Shown: piece after piece, positions 44,056-53,529 of the stretch
Position numbering within the stretch: position 1 is the stretch's first letter
Layout of the letters: each line of letters starts with the position of its first letter
From: Aureibacillus halotolerans
GTDB taxonomy: Bacteria; Bacillota; Bacilli; Bacillales; DSM-28697
Reading direction: 5' to 3'
DNA length: 64,000 nucleotides
Assembly (NCBI RefSeq): GCF_004363045.1
Contig: NZ_SNYJ01000001.1
Location: forward strand, 163,586-227,585
Translations under genes and position numbers: made by a program
Notes under the pieces: generated by a model
The model's database searches: none
What the model saw: only the letters and a program-made list of their open reading frames with translations
What the model was told of the DNA's origin: nothing

Positions 44056-44228
44056 GTCAATCACCCTTTGTGTTGTGTTGACTGAAGTATACAAAACGCC
44101 TGACTTTTTTTCGTCCACATTATGATTGTCATTCATGATCACATTTGAAGGAGGAGAATGTCCTCCTTTTGATGTACGTACGCATGTTTGGTTGCTACAA
44201 TAGAGGGGGAAACGAAGGGGGAACAAAC

Positions 44229-44852
44229 ATGAATATCGAGGCATTTTTTTCGGGATGGATAAGCATTGGCCTTTCCCTTCTGATCCTCATCACTTTTATC
44301 ATCCTCATTGTAAAACGACGAAAGCGAAAGAAATTTGATGTCGCAAAAATTACGATAGCGGATATTGATCGAATGGACGGGGCTGAGTTCGAGGATTACC
44401 TAGCTGTTCTTCTATCATCAATCGGCTTACGCACCTTTCAGACAGCGAAAAGCAGAGATTTCGGCGCTGATTTGCTTATTTACTCCGATGAAGGTGTGCC
44501 CTTTGTCATCCAAGCAAAACGTTATAGTGCCAAGCTTGGGCTGCAATCTGTTCAGGAGGCCTTTACAGCAGCGACCTTCTATGGGGCTGATCGGGGGATT
44601 GTCGTTACTTCTGCAGAAGACGTCACTTTAGCCTGCTGGCAGCTTGCCGAAAAAACGGGCACGTCCATCCTCATTCGAGAGGACATCATGGAGCTCATCA
44701 CTCTCACAAAAGGAGGGCAAGTCGAGGAGGCAACACAAATCCTCCTCGCCATGGACTACCCTGAACTCTCTGCCTATACGCCGAATTTAAAAGAGACATA
44801 TATAGAACGCGGCCGTTATCAAGCAGGGGAATATTTTATGCGTAAGTCGTAA
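44229..44852 (+). CDS. Membrane-anchored Mrr-type restriction endonuclease
   Basis: A 207-aa protein. One TM segment (about residues 10-29) and a basic stop (KRRKRKK) are followed by a Mrr_cat nuclease domain (about 45-160): MDGAEFEDYLAVLL, DFGADLLIYS and the PD-(D/E)XK core with QAKRY. The Mrr family cuts modified DNA. The same TM plus Mrr layout occurs in Bacillus proteins of unknown role. ATG 44229 has GGGGG upstream. It is a lone gene, not part of a restriction-modification operon. Confidence 0.82.
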   Translation: MNIEAFFSGWISIGLSLLILITFIILIVKRRKRKKFDVAKITIADIDRMDGAEFEDYLAVLLSSIGLRTFQTAKSRDFGADLLIYSDEGVPFVIQAKRYSAKLGLQSVQEAFTAATFYGADRGIVVTSAEDVTLACWQLAEKTGTSILIREDIMELITLTKGGQVEEATQILLAMDYPELSAYTPNLKETYIERGRYQAGEYFMRKS

Positions 44853-44865
44853 CGTACACCTCTCA

Positions 44866-45186
44866 AGCTTACTGACTCAACTTTCGCAGAGCAAAAAACA
44901 CTGTTTATGTTGACTGCGCCTGAGTTGAAGCACGGTGAGATAGATCTATTGACATCTTGAAAACCTGTGTAGCTTTAGAGGTGCTAATGTTCACAAGCCT
45001 GCATTTTTAAAAGTCTTCTACACCATATATTACGACTGCTCGTCAAAATACTTCGCTTTCACCCTAATGCCATTTAGGGTGAAAGCGAGCGTATGGCAGC
45101 TTGTATAAAAAACAGAGACAACATTGAATTGTAGGTTTACCCAGTGATCTCTAAGCGTGCCTGCCAAATAAAAGGTGCGAGTGTTG
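44866..45186 (-). repeat. Mosaic dispersed repeat, copy 3 (segments B and A)
   Basis: A degenerate segment B (about 44866-45040, GGTGAGATAGATCTATTGACATC) and segment A, reverse-complemented (about 45050-45182), which matches copy 1 through ATTGTAGGTTTACCCAGTGA and GCGTGCCTGCCAAATAAAAG. It includes a CTTCGCTTTCACCCTAA fragment of C and D. It fills the gap between the Mrr gene and the GH13 gene. Confidence 0.8.
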
Positions 45187-45188
45187 AT

Positions 45189-46937
45189 TTACTGAGATAC
45201 TTTTAGAACAGCGCGTTCACCTGGAAGAAGCGCCAGCTGAAGGTTCTTTTTGTGCCCCAGTGCGCTGTTCTGAAGGAGATCCTCCCAATTCCCTTCCTGC
45301 TCGAATGTCGTCATTGCCTGTTCCTCTGTAGGATTTAGAACGACATAAATGGTTTCCTTCGTTCCTTCAAGAGAGAAGCAAACAAGAGAGTTATGGCGAT
45401 GCCACCGTAGTTGTCCCTCATTATGGAGCAGGGATTCTTGATTCCTTAACTGGATCAACATACGAATATCGTCTAACAACGTGCGATCCCATGTCTCTTC
45501 ATCCCACTCCATGCATTGTCGACAGTCTGGATCCATCCCTCCAGTCAAACCAATTTCATCGCCGTAATAGAGGCAAGGGGTCCCAGGATACGTAAACAAT
45601 AATGTAAAGACGAGACGAGCAACGGCGGCGTCATTGCCACATTCTGTTTTGATTCTTGGCGTATCATGGCTACCGACCAATGTGAGCAAATGCGCCGTCA
45701 CCGTATGTGGATACATCGTCTGTAGCGAGACCATTCTTTCCGTAAACTGCAATGGCGTTATGGATTTACGTGCAAAAAGATCCAAGGCATTCGAGAGGAA
45801 CGGATAGTTCATCACCCCGTCAAATTCGTCTCCATCCAGCCAAGGAGATGAATCATGCCAAACCTCCCCTAGAATGTACAGGTCTGGATTAATGGCTCTC
45901 ATGTTGTGACGAAATGCCTTCCAAAAGGCATGGTCAACCTCATTGGCAACATCAAGTCGCCAGCCATCGATTCCAAACTCTTTCGTCCAATACGCCGCGA
46001 CATCAAGCAAATACGTTTTCACCTCGTGGTTTTTCGTGTTGAGCTTTGGCATAGTCTCCACAAAAGCAAACGTCTCATATGTAAGGCTTTGCCCACTTTG
46101 CTGCAGTGATCCTTCAGTAAAGTGAAACCAGTCCTTATAAAGTGAGCTGTTTCCTTTTTCCAACACATCTTGAAACTGAGCAAAAAGAATACCAGAATGG
46201 TTAAACACCGCATCGAACATTACACGGATGCCTTTCTCATGGCACGCTGAAATAAAAGATTTCAGTGTAGAGGTTGATCCAAACGCAGGGTCCAACGATT
46301 TATAATCAATCGTATCGTATTTATGATTTGATGTTGCCTCGAAGATTGGAGTTAAATAAATGCCCGTAATGCCTAGTTGGACGAGATGATCCATGTGCTG
46401 TAAAGCCCCTGCTAAGTCACCTCCAAAAAAATCATTTGCCTTTGGTCGTCGACTTCCCCAAGGCAATGTACCAGGAGGATCATTCAACTCATCGCCGTTT
46501 GCAAAACGTTCGAGAAATAGTTGATACCATACCGTCTTCTTTACCCATTCAGGAGAATCATGTTGCTCACTGCTGTGAATATAAGGGAAACAAAAGCAAT
46601 CGCTAGGGTCCATCTGGCACTTATCAATCCACCCTTTTTCCGAGTAAAAAGCGCTTTCATTTTCAAAATCTATTAGCTCAAAACCATAGCGTAGTCGTTT
46701 GGAGGGAATTGCTATTCTCGCCTCCCAAAATTGATGGACATCGGTTTCCCCAATCAACTCCATCAGCTGCTCTGATGCTTTCCACTTCTTATCCTTCCAT
46801 TCGTATGGGTCGCCGTAAATGACGTTCACAGAATGGATGTCATTCACTTTTGTTTTCAGTCGGAGTACAATTGTTTCATTAGCGCAAACGCATGCATACT
46901 TTTTTGTCGTTTCATGAAAAACAGCTGATTTTTCCAC
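45189..46937 (-). CDS. GH13 cyclomaltodextrinase/neopullulanase
   Basis: A 582-aa intracellular glycoside hydrolase with an N-terminal immunoglobulin-like N-domain (about residues 1-115), as in neopullulanase/cyclomaltodextrinase, then a GH13 barrel: VMFDAVFNHSG, GWRLDVANEVDH (nucleophile Asp near 328), LGEVWHDSSPW (acid/base Glu near 357) and VGSHDTPR. It degrades imported maltodextrins or cyclodextrins. GTG 46937 is the start, with AAGGAGG 6 nt upstream. It is divergent from the mdx importer genes and shares their operator region. Confidence 0.92.
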   Translation of the reverse strand: MEKSAVFHETTKKYACVCANETIVLRLKTKVNDIHSVNVIYGDPYEWKDKKWKASEQLMELIGETDVHQFWEARIAIPSKRLRYGFELIDFENESAFYSEKGWIDKCQMDPSDCFCFPYIHSSEQHDSPEWVKKTVWYQLFLERFANGDELNDPPGTLPWGSRRPKANDFFGGDLAGALQHMDHLVQLGITGIYLTPIFEATSNHKYDTIDYKSLDPAFGSTSTLKSFISACHEKGIRVMFDAVFNHSGILFAQFQDVLEKGNSSLYKDWFHFTEGSLQQSGQSLTYETFAFVETMPKLNTKNHEVKTYLLDVAAYWTKEFGIDGWRLDVANEVDHAFWKAFRHNMRAINPDLYILGEVWHDSSPWLDGDEFDGVMNYPFLSNALDLFARKSITPLQFTERMVSLQTMYPHTVTAHLLTLVGSHDTPRIKTECGNDAAVARLVFTLLFTYPGTPCLYYGDEIGLTGGMDPDCRQCMEWDEETWDRTLLDDIRMLIQLRNQESLLHNEGQLRWHRHNSLVCFSLEGTKETIYVVLNPTEEQAMTTFEQEGNWEDLLQNSALGHKKNLQLALLPGERAVLKVSQ

Positions 46938-46969
46938 AACGATCCTCCTTATTTTAATCTTCAAAACCC

Positions 46970-47110
46970 ATCCTAGAACATAGATATAATCAAGTCAAAT
47001 TTCATCTCCAAAAAAAAGATTGCTATTTTATCGGAGCACGATATAATAAATGTAACATTGAGCAACCGCTTGCACAATGTTACATTTTCGAACAAAAAGT
47101 AATCGCTTAC
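46970..47110. promoter_or_regulatory. Divergent maltodextrin promoter and operators
   Basis: Plus strand: TTGCTA (47020-47025), 16 bp, TATAAT (47042-47047). Minus strand: TTGACT (47093... on the plus track 46993-46998) and TAGGAT (46970-46975), 17 bp apart. A 34-bp palindrome at 47051-47084 has arms TGTAACATTG/CAATGTTACA and core GCAACCGCTTGC, with two mismatched pairs. A second LacI-type or cre-like site, GTAATCGCTTAC, is at 47099-47110. MalR from the same locus is the likely binder. Confidence 0.8.
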
Positions 47111-47131
47111 AAAAATCAAGGGGGACTTTAA

Positions 47132-48424
47132 ATGAAACAGCACTGGCTTTCATTGATGACGATTCTTATGCTTGTTGTACTCACAGCTTGTGGACCAGGT
47201 AGAGGAGATGTACAGACCTCTGCACCGAAACCGGAGGAAGAAACTTCTACTCCAGCTGCATCTGACGAATCGCCTGAGAAACCTGCAAGTCTTAGCGTTT
47301 GGGTAAACGACGAAGAGACGCAACGTGAAGCACTTGAAAGTATTTTTACGTCGTTTGAAGAAGACACTGGTATACAGGTAGAGACAACTCCGATCAATAT
47401 GCTTGACCAAGTGGAAGCCCTTGCGCTTGATGGACCAAGTGGAAATGGGCCAGATTTATTCTTCCAGCCACACGATCGCATCGGCAACATCGTGCTACAA
47501 AACTTAGCTGCGCCGATTGATTTAGGAGATGCTGAAACAGATTATACGGAAAATGCATTGAAAGCTGTAACGTATGAAGGTGAAACATATGGGATTCCAA
47601 TGGTCGTTGAAACCTATGCCACCTATTACAACAAAGCATTGGTTGACGCCCCAGAAACAATGGAAGATGTCACAGCTGCTGCGGAGTCGCTTACAAATGC
47701 AGCGAACAATGAATACGGTTTCTTAATGGAAGCGGCTAATTTATATTTCTCCTATCCCTTCTTCGCTGGGTTTGGGGCGTATGTGTTTGGTCATAACGAA
47801 GAAACCGGATATGATGCGGCAGATATCGGCCTTGCCAATGAAGGTGCGATTGAAGGCGGACAGTTGATTTCTTCATGGTATGAAAATGGGTATATCCCCG
47901 TTGAAGTAAATCCTGATATTATTAATGGCCTTTTCGCTGAAGGCAAGGTTGGTATTGTCATCAACGGCCCTTGGGCATTGCCAGATTATCAAAAAGGGCT
48001 TGGTGAAAACCTTGGAACCGCCCCATTGCCAAAGCTGTCGAATGGAAATGTCCCTGTTTCTTTTGTTGGTGTGAAGTCATGGATGGTAAACAGCTATTCA
48101 GAAAACCAGCATTGGGCCATTGAATTGGCAAAATACATTTCGAACGAAGAAAATTCAAATCATTATTTTGAAGTTGCTGGTGAGATGCCTGCCAACAAGA
48201 GTGCATTAGAAGGAGATGTCATCACGAGCAATGAATACATCCAAGCGTTTGCAGAACAAGTCTCCTATGGCGAACCAATGCCAAGCATTCCTGCCATGCA
48301 GCAGGTTTGGGAGCCATTTAACAATGCCTTATTATTCATTGCACAAGGAGAAGACGTCGAAGCTTCTCTAACTGACGCCAAGAATACGATTCAAACCAAT
48401 ATCGAAATGAGCCAAGGGCAATAA
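47132..48424 (+). CDS. mdxE: Maltodextrin-binding lipoprotein
   Basis: A 430-aa extracellular solute-binding lipoprotein with lipobox LTAC (Cys20), a short Thr/Glu-rich linker and a MalE-type fold. Family blocks: PDLFFQPHDRIGNIV, YGIPMVVETYATYYNKALV, AEGKVGIVINGPWALPDY and NALLFIAQGEDVEASL. It hands maltodextrin or cyclodextrin to the two following permeases. AGGGGGAC precedes the ATG. The promoter start is covered by the 34-bp palindrome. Confidence 0.92.
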   Translation: MKQHWLSLMTILMLVVLTACGPGRGDVQTSAPKPEEETSTPAASDESPEKPASLSVWVNDEETQREALESIFTSFEEDTGIQVETTPINMLDQVEALALDGPSGNGPDLFFQPHDRIGNIVLQNLAAPIDLGDAETDYTENALKAVTYEGETYGIPMVVETYATYYNKALVDAPETMEDVTAAAESLTNAANNEYGFLMEAANLYFSYPFFAGFGAYVFGHNEETGYDAADIGLANEGAIEGGQLISSWYENGYIPVEVNPDIINGLFAEGKVGIVINGPWALPDYQKGLGENLGTAPLPKLSNGNVPVSFVGVKSWMVNSYSENQHWAIELAKYISNEENSNHYFEVAGEMPANKSALEGDVITSNEYIQAFAEQVSYGEPMPSIPAMQQVWEPFNNALLFIAQGEDVEASLTDAKNTIQTNIEMSQGQ

Positions 48425-48454
48425 ACATGGCTGTTCGACGAAAGGCGGATAACT

Positions 48455-49774
48455 ATGTCACCTTCACCTAAACCAACCGTGAATACGCCATTGAAGGAAC
48501 ATCAAAACGCAAATCATAACCCAACGATTGCAACCATTCTTTCTATTGTTTTTGCTGGTCTTGGGCAGTTGTACAATCGCCGTTATTTCAAGGGTGGTGG
48601 CTTCATCATCCTTGAGATGGCCTTTCTCGTTGTTTTTGCAGGCTTTCTAAATGATGGCTTATGGGGATTGAGAACGTTAGGCATTATCCCTATTGAACAT
48701 CATTCTGTCTTTTTACTCATTGAAGGAATTATTGCCCTTTTGCTCCTTCTGTTTTTTCTGGCACTTCATGTCTTAAATGTAATGGACGCCAGAAAAAATG
48801 CCCAAAGATTGCAAATGGGACTATCGAATCCAACGATGAAGCAGACGATACGTCATACTTGGGATCAAGGCTTCCCATACCTTTTTGTCACACCAGGACT
48901 TGTCATGCTCACCTTTGTGACGATTTTGCCAATTTTGTTTACGATCACACTCGCCTTTACAGATTATAGCCTGTTTAATTCTCCGCCGCGCAATCTTCTG
49001 AGTTGGGTTGGTTTCGACAATTTCATTCGTTTCTTTCAGGTCGAAGCTTGGCGAAATACGTTTGTCAGTGTGTTCTCTTGGACGTTGGTATGGACGTTTG
49101 TCGCCACGACATTACAGGTCGGACTTGGTCTATTATTAGCGTTATTAGTCAACGACGAACGAATTCGCTTTAAACGACTGATTCGAACGGTTTTAATTTT
49201 GCCTTGGGCGGTCCCTTCCTTTGTCACGATTCTTATTTTTGCTGCCCTGTTTAATGGAGAGTTCGGAGCCATCAATCGTGATCTACTTGAACCGATATTC
49301 GGAGCTGGCTTACCTTGGATGATGGACCCTTTTTGGGCAAAAGTTGCTCTCATTCTCATTCAAACCTGGCTCGGCTTCCCTTTTGTTTTCGCTCTATTTA
49401 CCGGTGTATTGCAAAGCATTTCGCGGGATTGGTATGAGGCGGCTGATGTGGATGGCGGCACACGATTTCAGAAATTCCGCTTCATTACGTTGCCACATAT
49501 TTTATTTGCTACCGCACCGTTACTGATCATGCAATATGCGGGCAACTTCAACAATTTTAATATCATTTATTTGTTTAATGATGGCGGTCCGGCTGTTCCT
49601 GGTCAAACGGCAGGCGGGACGGATATTTTAATTTCTTGGGTGTACGACCTCACCTTTACCCAAAATCAATACAGCATGGCAGCTGCAATTACACTTGTTT
49701 TAGGATTGATTGTGACAAGCTTCGCCGTCTACCAATTTAGAAAAACAGCGGCATTTAAGGAGGATCAGCGCTAA
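48455..49774 (+). CDS. mdxF: Maltodextrin ABC permease, MalF type
   Basis: A 439-aa permease with about eight hydrophobic segments. An N-terminal domain (about residues 20-125; GQLYNRRYFKGGGFI) is typical of Bacillus MdxF. The EAA loop reads DWYEAADVDGGTRFQKFRFI. The next gene begins 1 bp after its stop, so coupling is certain. No ATPase gene is in the operon; Bacillus MsmX-like shared ATPases serve such importers. Confidence 0.93.
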   Translation: MSPSPKPTVNTPLKEHQNANHNPTIATILSIVFAGLGQLYNRRYFKGGGFIILEMAFLVVFAGFLNDGLWGLRTLGIIPIEHHSVFLLIEGIIALLLLLFFLALHVLNVMDARKNAQRLQMGLSNPTMKQTIRHTWDQGFPYLFVTPGLVMLTFVTILPILFTITLAFTDYSLFNSPPRNLLSWVGFDNFIRFFQVEAWRNTFVSVFSWTLVWTFVATTLQVGLGLLLALLVNDERIRFKRLIRTVLILPWAVPSFVTILIFAALFNGEFGAINRDLLEPIFGAGLPWMMDPFWAKVALILIQTWLGFPFVFALFTGVLQSISRDWYEAADVDGGTRFQKFRFITLPHILFATAPLLIMQYAGNFNNFNIIYLFNDGGPAVPGQTAGGTDILISWVYDLTFTQNQYSMAAAITLVLGLIVTSFAVYQFRKTAAFKEDQR

Positions 49775-50617
49775 ATGAATAAAACGCTGCGCTCTCGTCT
49801 AGAAGTATCATTGATCTACTTGTTTCTAGGCTTCATGGCACTGATTATTGGCTACCCTCTTCTATGGACACTGGGGATGTCTCTCAATGAAGGATCTAGT
49901 ATGTTTTCGAATACGATGATTCCAGAAAACATCTCCTTCAGCCACTACCAATGGCTATTTACAGACCCAAACAGTGATTACTTGATTTGGTACAAAAATA
50001 GCTTAATCGTCGCTGTAGCGAATTCTTTTTTCTCCGTTATTATTACAGCATTTATTGCCTACGCGTTTTCGAGGTATCGTTTTCACGGACGGACGTATGG
50101 CCTCTATGCCTTTCTCGTCCTGCAAATGTTCCCTTCGATTATGGCAATGGTGGCCATCTACATCCTGTTAAACTTGATTGGTCTTTACGACAATCTCTAT
50201 GGGTTAATTCTCGTTTATGTTGGCGGGCAAATTCCATTTAACGCATGGCTCGTCAAAGGGTATTTTGACACGTTACCTAAAGAGCTTGATGAAGCAGCAA
50301 AAATTGATGGTGCCGGTCATTTCGGGGTGTTTTTTCGCATCCTGCTTCCCCTTGCGCAACCAATTCTCGCAGTGGTGGCCCTATTCAATTTCATGACGCC
50401 GTTTGTCGACTTCATCTTGCCTCGAATTGTCCTAAGAAGTACAGAAAATTACACGTTAGCGCTAGGGTTATTTAATTTTATCAATCAAGAATTCGGAGCG
50501 AATTTCACACGTTTTGCCGCAGGTTCGATTCTCATCGCCATCCCAATTGCGATCATCTTTCTCTTTTTACAAAGATTTCTAATTTCAGGCTTAACCGCTG
50601 GCGGCACGAAGGGATGA
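49775..50617 (+). CDS. mdxG: Maltodextrin ABC permease, MalG type
   Basis: A 280-aa permease with six hydrophobic segments and the EAA loop ELDEAAKIDGAGHFGVFFRI. It forms the transmembrane pore with MdxF. It ends 82 bp before the regulator gene, with no terminator visible between them, so mdxEFG-malR is probably one transcript. Confidence 0.93.
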   Translation: MNKTLRSRLEVSLIYLFLGFMALIIGYPLLWTLGMSLNEGSSMFSNTMIPENISFSHYQWLFTDPNSDYLIWYKNSLIVAVANSFFSVIITAFIAYAFSRYRFHGRTYGLYAFLVLQMFPSIMAMVAIYILLNLIGLYDNLYGLILVYVGGQIPFNAWLVKGYFDTLPKELDEAAKIDGAGHFGVFFRILLPLAQPILAVVALFNFMTPFVDFILPRIVLRSTENYTLALGLFNFINQEFGANFTRFAAGSILIAIPIAIIFLFLQRFLISGLTAGGTKG

Positions 50618-50699
50618 CTCTCGCCAATGCTTGAATTCAATGCCTGACTTAAGTATGCTAAATGCATCATGGACAGCGTGAGAAAAGAGGTATAACCTA

Positions 50700-51710
50700 G
50701 TGTCAGTGACGATAAAAGATGTTGCAAAATTAGCCAATGTGGCGACTTCTACAGTTTCAAGAGTGATTGCAAACAATCCACGCATTAGCGATGGCACAAA
50801 AAAGAAGGTTCGGGACGCCATGCATGAGCTCGGGTATCATCCAAATGCCATTGCGAGAAGTCTAGCCTCTCAATCAACGCAATCGCTAGGGCTTATCATG
50901 CCAAGGTCAACAGACATTGTCTTTCAGAATCCTTTTTTCTTAACACTTCTAAGAGGGATATCTGAAGGGGCACAGAACGCGCAATATACACTTTTGATGA
51001 CGACAGGAAAATCAGACAAGGAAATTTATGATGGGGTCGTCCAAATTGTCCAAGGAAGAAAAGTGGATGGCGTCATTTTGCTCTCCTCTCAAGTCGAGGA
51101 TGACATCCTGTCCTACTTATACAAGCGGAAGTTCCCTTTCGTATTAATAGGAAAGCCGTACAAATACAAAGATAAAATTACCCATGTGGACAATGATAAT
51201 TTTAGTGCTGCGAATGAAGCGACAAAACATTTGCTTACAAAAGGGCACACGAAGATTGCATTTATCGGAGGAAGTCGAAAGCTCACCGTGACAATGGAAC
51301 GTCTTCTTGGCTATCGTGAAGCTTTAGAAACCGCCGATATTCCTGTTAGAGATGCCTATTGCGTGCATGAAGAATTTTTATCTTCGGGTGGTCAAGAAGC
51401 CGTAAAGGGACTCCTTGACCTTCCAGATCCACCTTCGGCAATGCTTGTCACAGACGACCTCATGGCGCTTGGTGTCCTTCGTGTTTGTAATGATTTAGGC
51501 ATTAGCGTTCCTGAATCCATCGCCATCGTCAGTTTTAATAACACTATGATGGCTGATATGTCTCGTCCACCACTAACAAGCATGGAAATTAATACGCTGG
51601 ATTTAGGGTATCAAGCAGTGACAAGTCTCATCCAACATATTTCACAGCCAAATGAGCCCATTAAACGAGTGATTATTCCTCATTCTCTCGTCATTCGTGA
51701 AACGACTTAA
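50700..51710 (+). CDS. malR: LacI-family regulator, MalR-like
   Basis: A 336-aa repressor with an HTH (about residues 2-50; VTIKDVAKLANVATSTVSRV, ANNPRIS, as in MalR) and a periplasmic-binding-protein-like sensor domain (about 60-330). It probably binds the GCAACCGCTTGC-type sites upstream of mdxE and GH13 and responds to maltose or maltodextrin. GTG 50700 has AAGAGG upstream. It is followed by a strong terminator. Confidence 0.9.
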   Translation: MSVTIKDVAKLANVATSTVSRVIANNPRISDGTKKKVRDAMHELGYHPNAIARSLASQSTQSLGLIMPRSTDIVFQNPFFLTLLRGISEGAQNAQYTLLMTTGKSDKEIYDGVVQIVQGRKVDGVILLSSQVEDDILSYLYKRKFPFVLIGKPYKYKDKITHVDNDNFSAANEATKHLLTKGHTKIAFIGGSRKLTVTMERLLGYREALETADIPVRDAYCVHEEFLSSGGQEAVKGLLDLPDPPSAMLVTDDLMALGVLRVCNDLGISVPESIAIVSFNNTMMADMSRPPLTSMEINTLDLGYQAVTSLIQHISQPNEPIKRVIIPHSLVIRETT

Positions 51711-51738
51711 ATTTAGGGAAGAGTAGCTCCTATCAAAG

Positions 51739-51778
51739 ACTAAAACGCCAGGTCCTTAAAAGGACTTGGCGTTTTAGT
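51739..51778. terminator. Bidirectional terminator after malR
   Basis: ACTAAAACGCCA pairs with TGGCGTTTTAGT, with an inner GGTCC/GGACT-type stem around TTAA. The convergent DUF1540 gene ends just beyond. Confidence 0.85.
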
Positions 51779-51788
51779 GTTCGCATTT

Positions 51789-51947
51789 TTACACTTTTGG
51801 TTTAAACGTATTGCAATCTGTTTCCTCTTGTCGACCTGCATGTTTTCCGTGATGACTTACAACGAAAATTTGATCGGCCTGACATTGGTTTCCTTCTGCC
51901 CAGTGCTGACAATTTCGCACCTCACATAACACATCTTGCGCCATCAT
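51789..51947 (-). CDS. DUF1540-type Cys-rich mini-protein, 52 aa
   Basis: A 52-residue protein with four cysteines at 8, 13, 22 and 45 (CEVRNC, then GNQCQADQIFVVSHH, then TDCNTF), the DUF1540 pattern. The motif probably binds a metal such as zinc. GGAGG lies 5-8 nt before a double ATG (51947 and 51944). Homologues are widespread in spore-forming Firmicutes, with no fixed role. The gene is below the usual size cut-off for gene calling. Confidence 0.82.
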   Translation of the reverse strand: MMAQDVLCEVRNCQHWAEGNQCQADQIFVVSHHGKHAGRQEETDCNTFKPKV

Positions 51948-52116
51948 TAACACCTCCAAAGGGTTTTAATAGGCTTTGCTTCATGCTTACCTGTAGTCTT
52001 CCCAATATTCACTGAGAAAAAACCTTTTTGCTTCAGTCATTTGCCCTCACATTTCATTTTCCATTTCATACACTATCTTATCCATTGGACGTGCTTTGTT
52101 TTAGAAATGAGGGAGA

Positions 52117-52755
52117 ATGATGAAGCCACCTATCCGCTATTTGGCGATTGGCGATTCACTTACTGTAGGTGTTGGAGGTAGTATTTTTTCAACGGGCTTT
52201 ATTGGGCCTTACGCTACAGTTACAACGGACACGTTGCGTATACCTGTGCAAACACATTTGCTTGCAAAATCAGGAAGAACGAGCGGCGAGCTATATTCAG
52301 CACTTAAAACACTGCCTACACAATGGTTGACAACCTGTTCCCTAGTCACCATCACGGCAGGCAGCAATGATATGCTTCGAGCAGCGAGGACATATATGAT
52401 TACAAAAGATGAAAAGGTATTGAAAGAAGCTCTTTCTCAGATCATTCACCAGCTAAAAAAAATGATTACCTTTTTATACTCGTTTCAGCCAACGCATCCT
52501 CCGCTTATCCGTATTGCCAACCTTTATAACCCTTGGCCCCATGACAACGTATTCAATACGTGGGTCGTGGCTTGCAATAGCGCTTTGTTGTCCTTAGAAA
52601 CGCCCCGCATAGCTGTGGCAGATGTGTACGCTCAATTTGAAGGCAACATCCCACACTATTTATCCTTTGATGACCTTCATCCAAATGATGCGGGTTACAG
52701 AGCCATGGCCTATGCCTTTTATAAGGAAGGATATGAGGGTTTGAAAACGCAATGA
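52117..52755 (+). CDS. SGNH/GDSL-family hydrolase
   Basis: A 212-aa esterase-fold protein with AIGDSLTVG (Ser14 nucleophile), a Gly of KSGRTSGEL, AGSND and DDLHPN (Asp-His). All four SGNH blocks are present. There is no signal peptide, so a cytoplasmic lipase/esterase or acyl-hydrolase role is likely; the substrate is unknown. GAGGGAG precedes a double ATG at 52117 and 52120. Confidence 0.9.
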   Translation: MMKPPIRYLAIGDSLTVGVGGSIFSTGFIGPYATVTTDTLRIPVQTHLLAKSGRTSGELYSALKTLPTQWLTTCSLVTITAGSNDMLRAARTYMITKDEKVLKEALSQIIHQLKKMITFLYSFQPTHPPLIRIANLYNPWPHDNVFNTWVVACNSALLSLETPRIAVADVYAQFEGNIPHYLSFDDLHPNDAGYRAMAYAFYKEGYEGLKTQ

Positions 52756-52781
52756 GGAAGGGACGTAGTAACGTGAAAGAT

Positions 52782-52820
52782 AAGAAGCGTATCAGTACAT
52801 TCGTCTGGGATACGCTTCTT
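52782..52820 (+). terminator. Hairpin after the SGNH gene
   Basis: AAGAAGCGTATC pairs with GATACGCTTCTT across a 15-base loop. No T-run follows, so termination strength is uncertain. Confidence 0.55.
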
Positions 52821-52837
52821 CGCTGTGATATTTTGTT

Positions 52838-53440
52838 ACCTCAACTTTCGCACCTTACATTTTGCAGACAAGCTTAGATATAACTGGGCAAACCTGAAAT
52901 TCATAGCTAGGGTTGCTTTTTATACAAGCTGCCCTACGCTCGCTTTCCATTATATCCACTGAATACAGCCGGTTTTGTTCTCAAGATGTTAATTGGTTTA
53001 TCTCACCTTGCTCTTACTCATGCACAGCCAGCGTTGTTATCTAAACATAAGTCCACCTCAGCATCAATACTGCACTAGGTGATCCAACTTGAATGAAACG
53101 ATGCACTTACTTGTCTTGTTTGGTAAGCAATCACTCCTTAACACGCTTTCTTACTCGTCATACGAGACCGGGACAAATAAAAACATATTTACACAGAAAC
53201 AAACATCAGCGTAGTCAAAATACGCAGACTCCTGCGGTATCAGCGCGAGCTGAAGATCCCCTCGGAAAGCTCGCTTTCCGAGGAAGCTGAAGCCGTGCCC
53301 GCGGAAAGCGAAGTATTTTGACGAAGCGCTCGTGATTTCTTCGCACCCTAAAGGGCATAAGGGCAACATCGATTCGAAAATACCTCATCGTGTTTTCTTT
53401 GCCGCTGGAGTCTTACTAGTGGCTGCTTTTAATGATCCGC
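52838..53440 (+). repeat. Mosaic dispersed repeat, copy 4 (A-B-C-D, most complete)
   Basis: All four segments in order: A (52838-52945), B (52960-53145), C (53193-53335) and D (53340-53432). C contains CAGCGCGAGCTGAAGATCCC and ends GGAAAGCGAAGTATTTTGAC. D contains CATCGATTCGAAAATACCTC. No reading frame is shared with other copies, so this is not a decayed gene. It is about 600 bp and follows the SGNH hairpin. Confidence 0.85.
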
Positions 53441-53529
53441 ATTTATAATTTAATAACAATATAAAAAAGACTCTTTTAGTGATCTAGGAAGTAGAAGTCC
53501 GCTTCAATACTGAAGACGACCTTTTAGAA

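Noticed and set aside
44229-44852. A restriction-modification or defence island around the Mrr-type gene
   Set aside because: Neighbours are an SDR/QueA-like cassette and a maltodextrin locus; no methylase or helicase is present.
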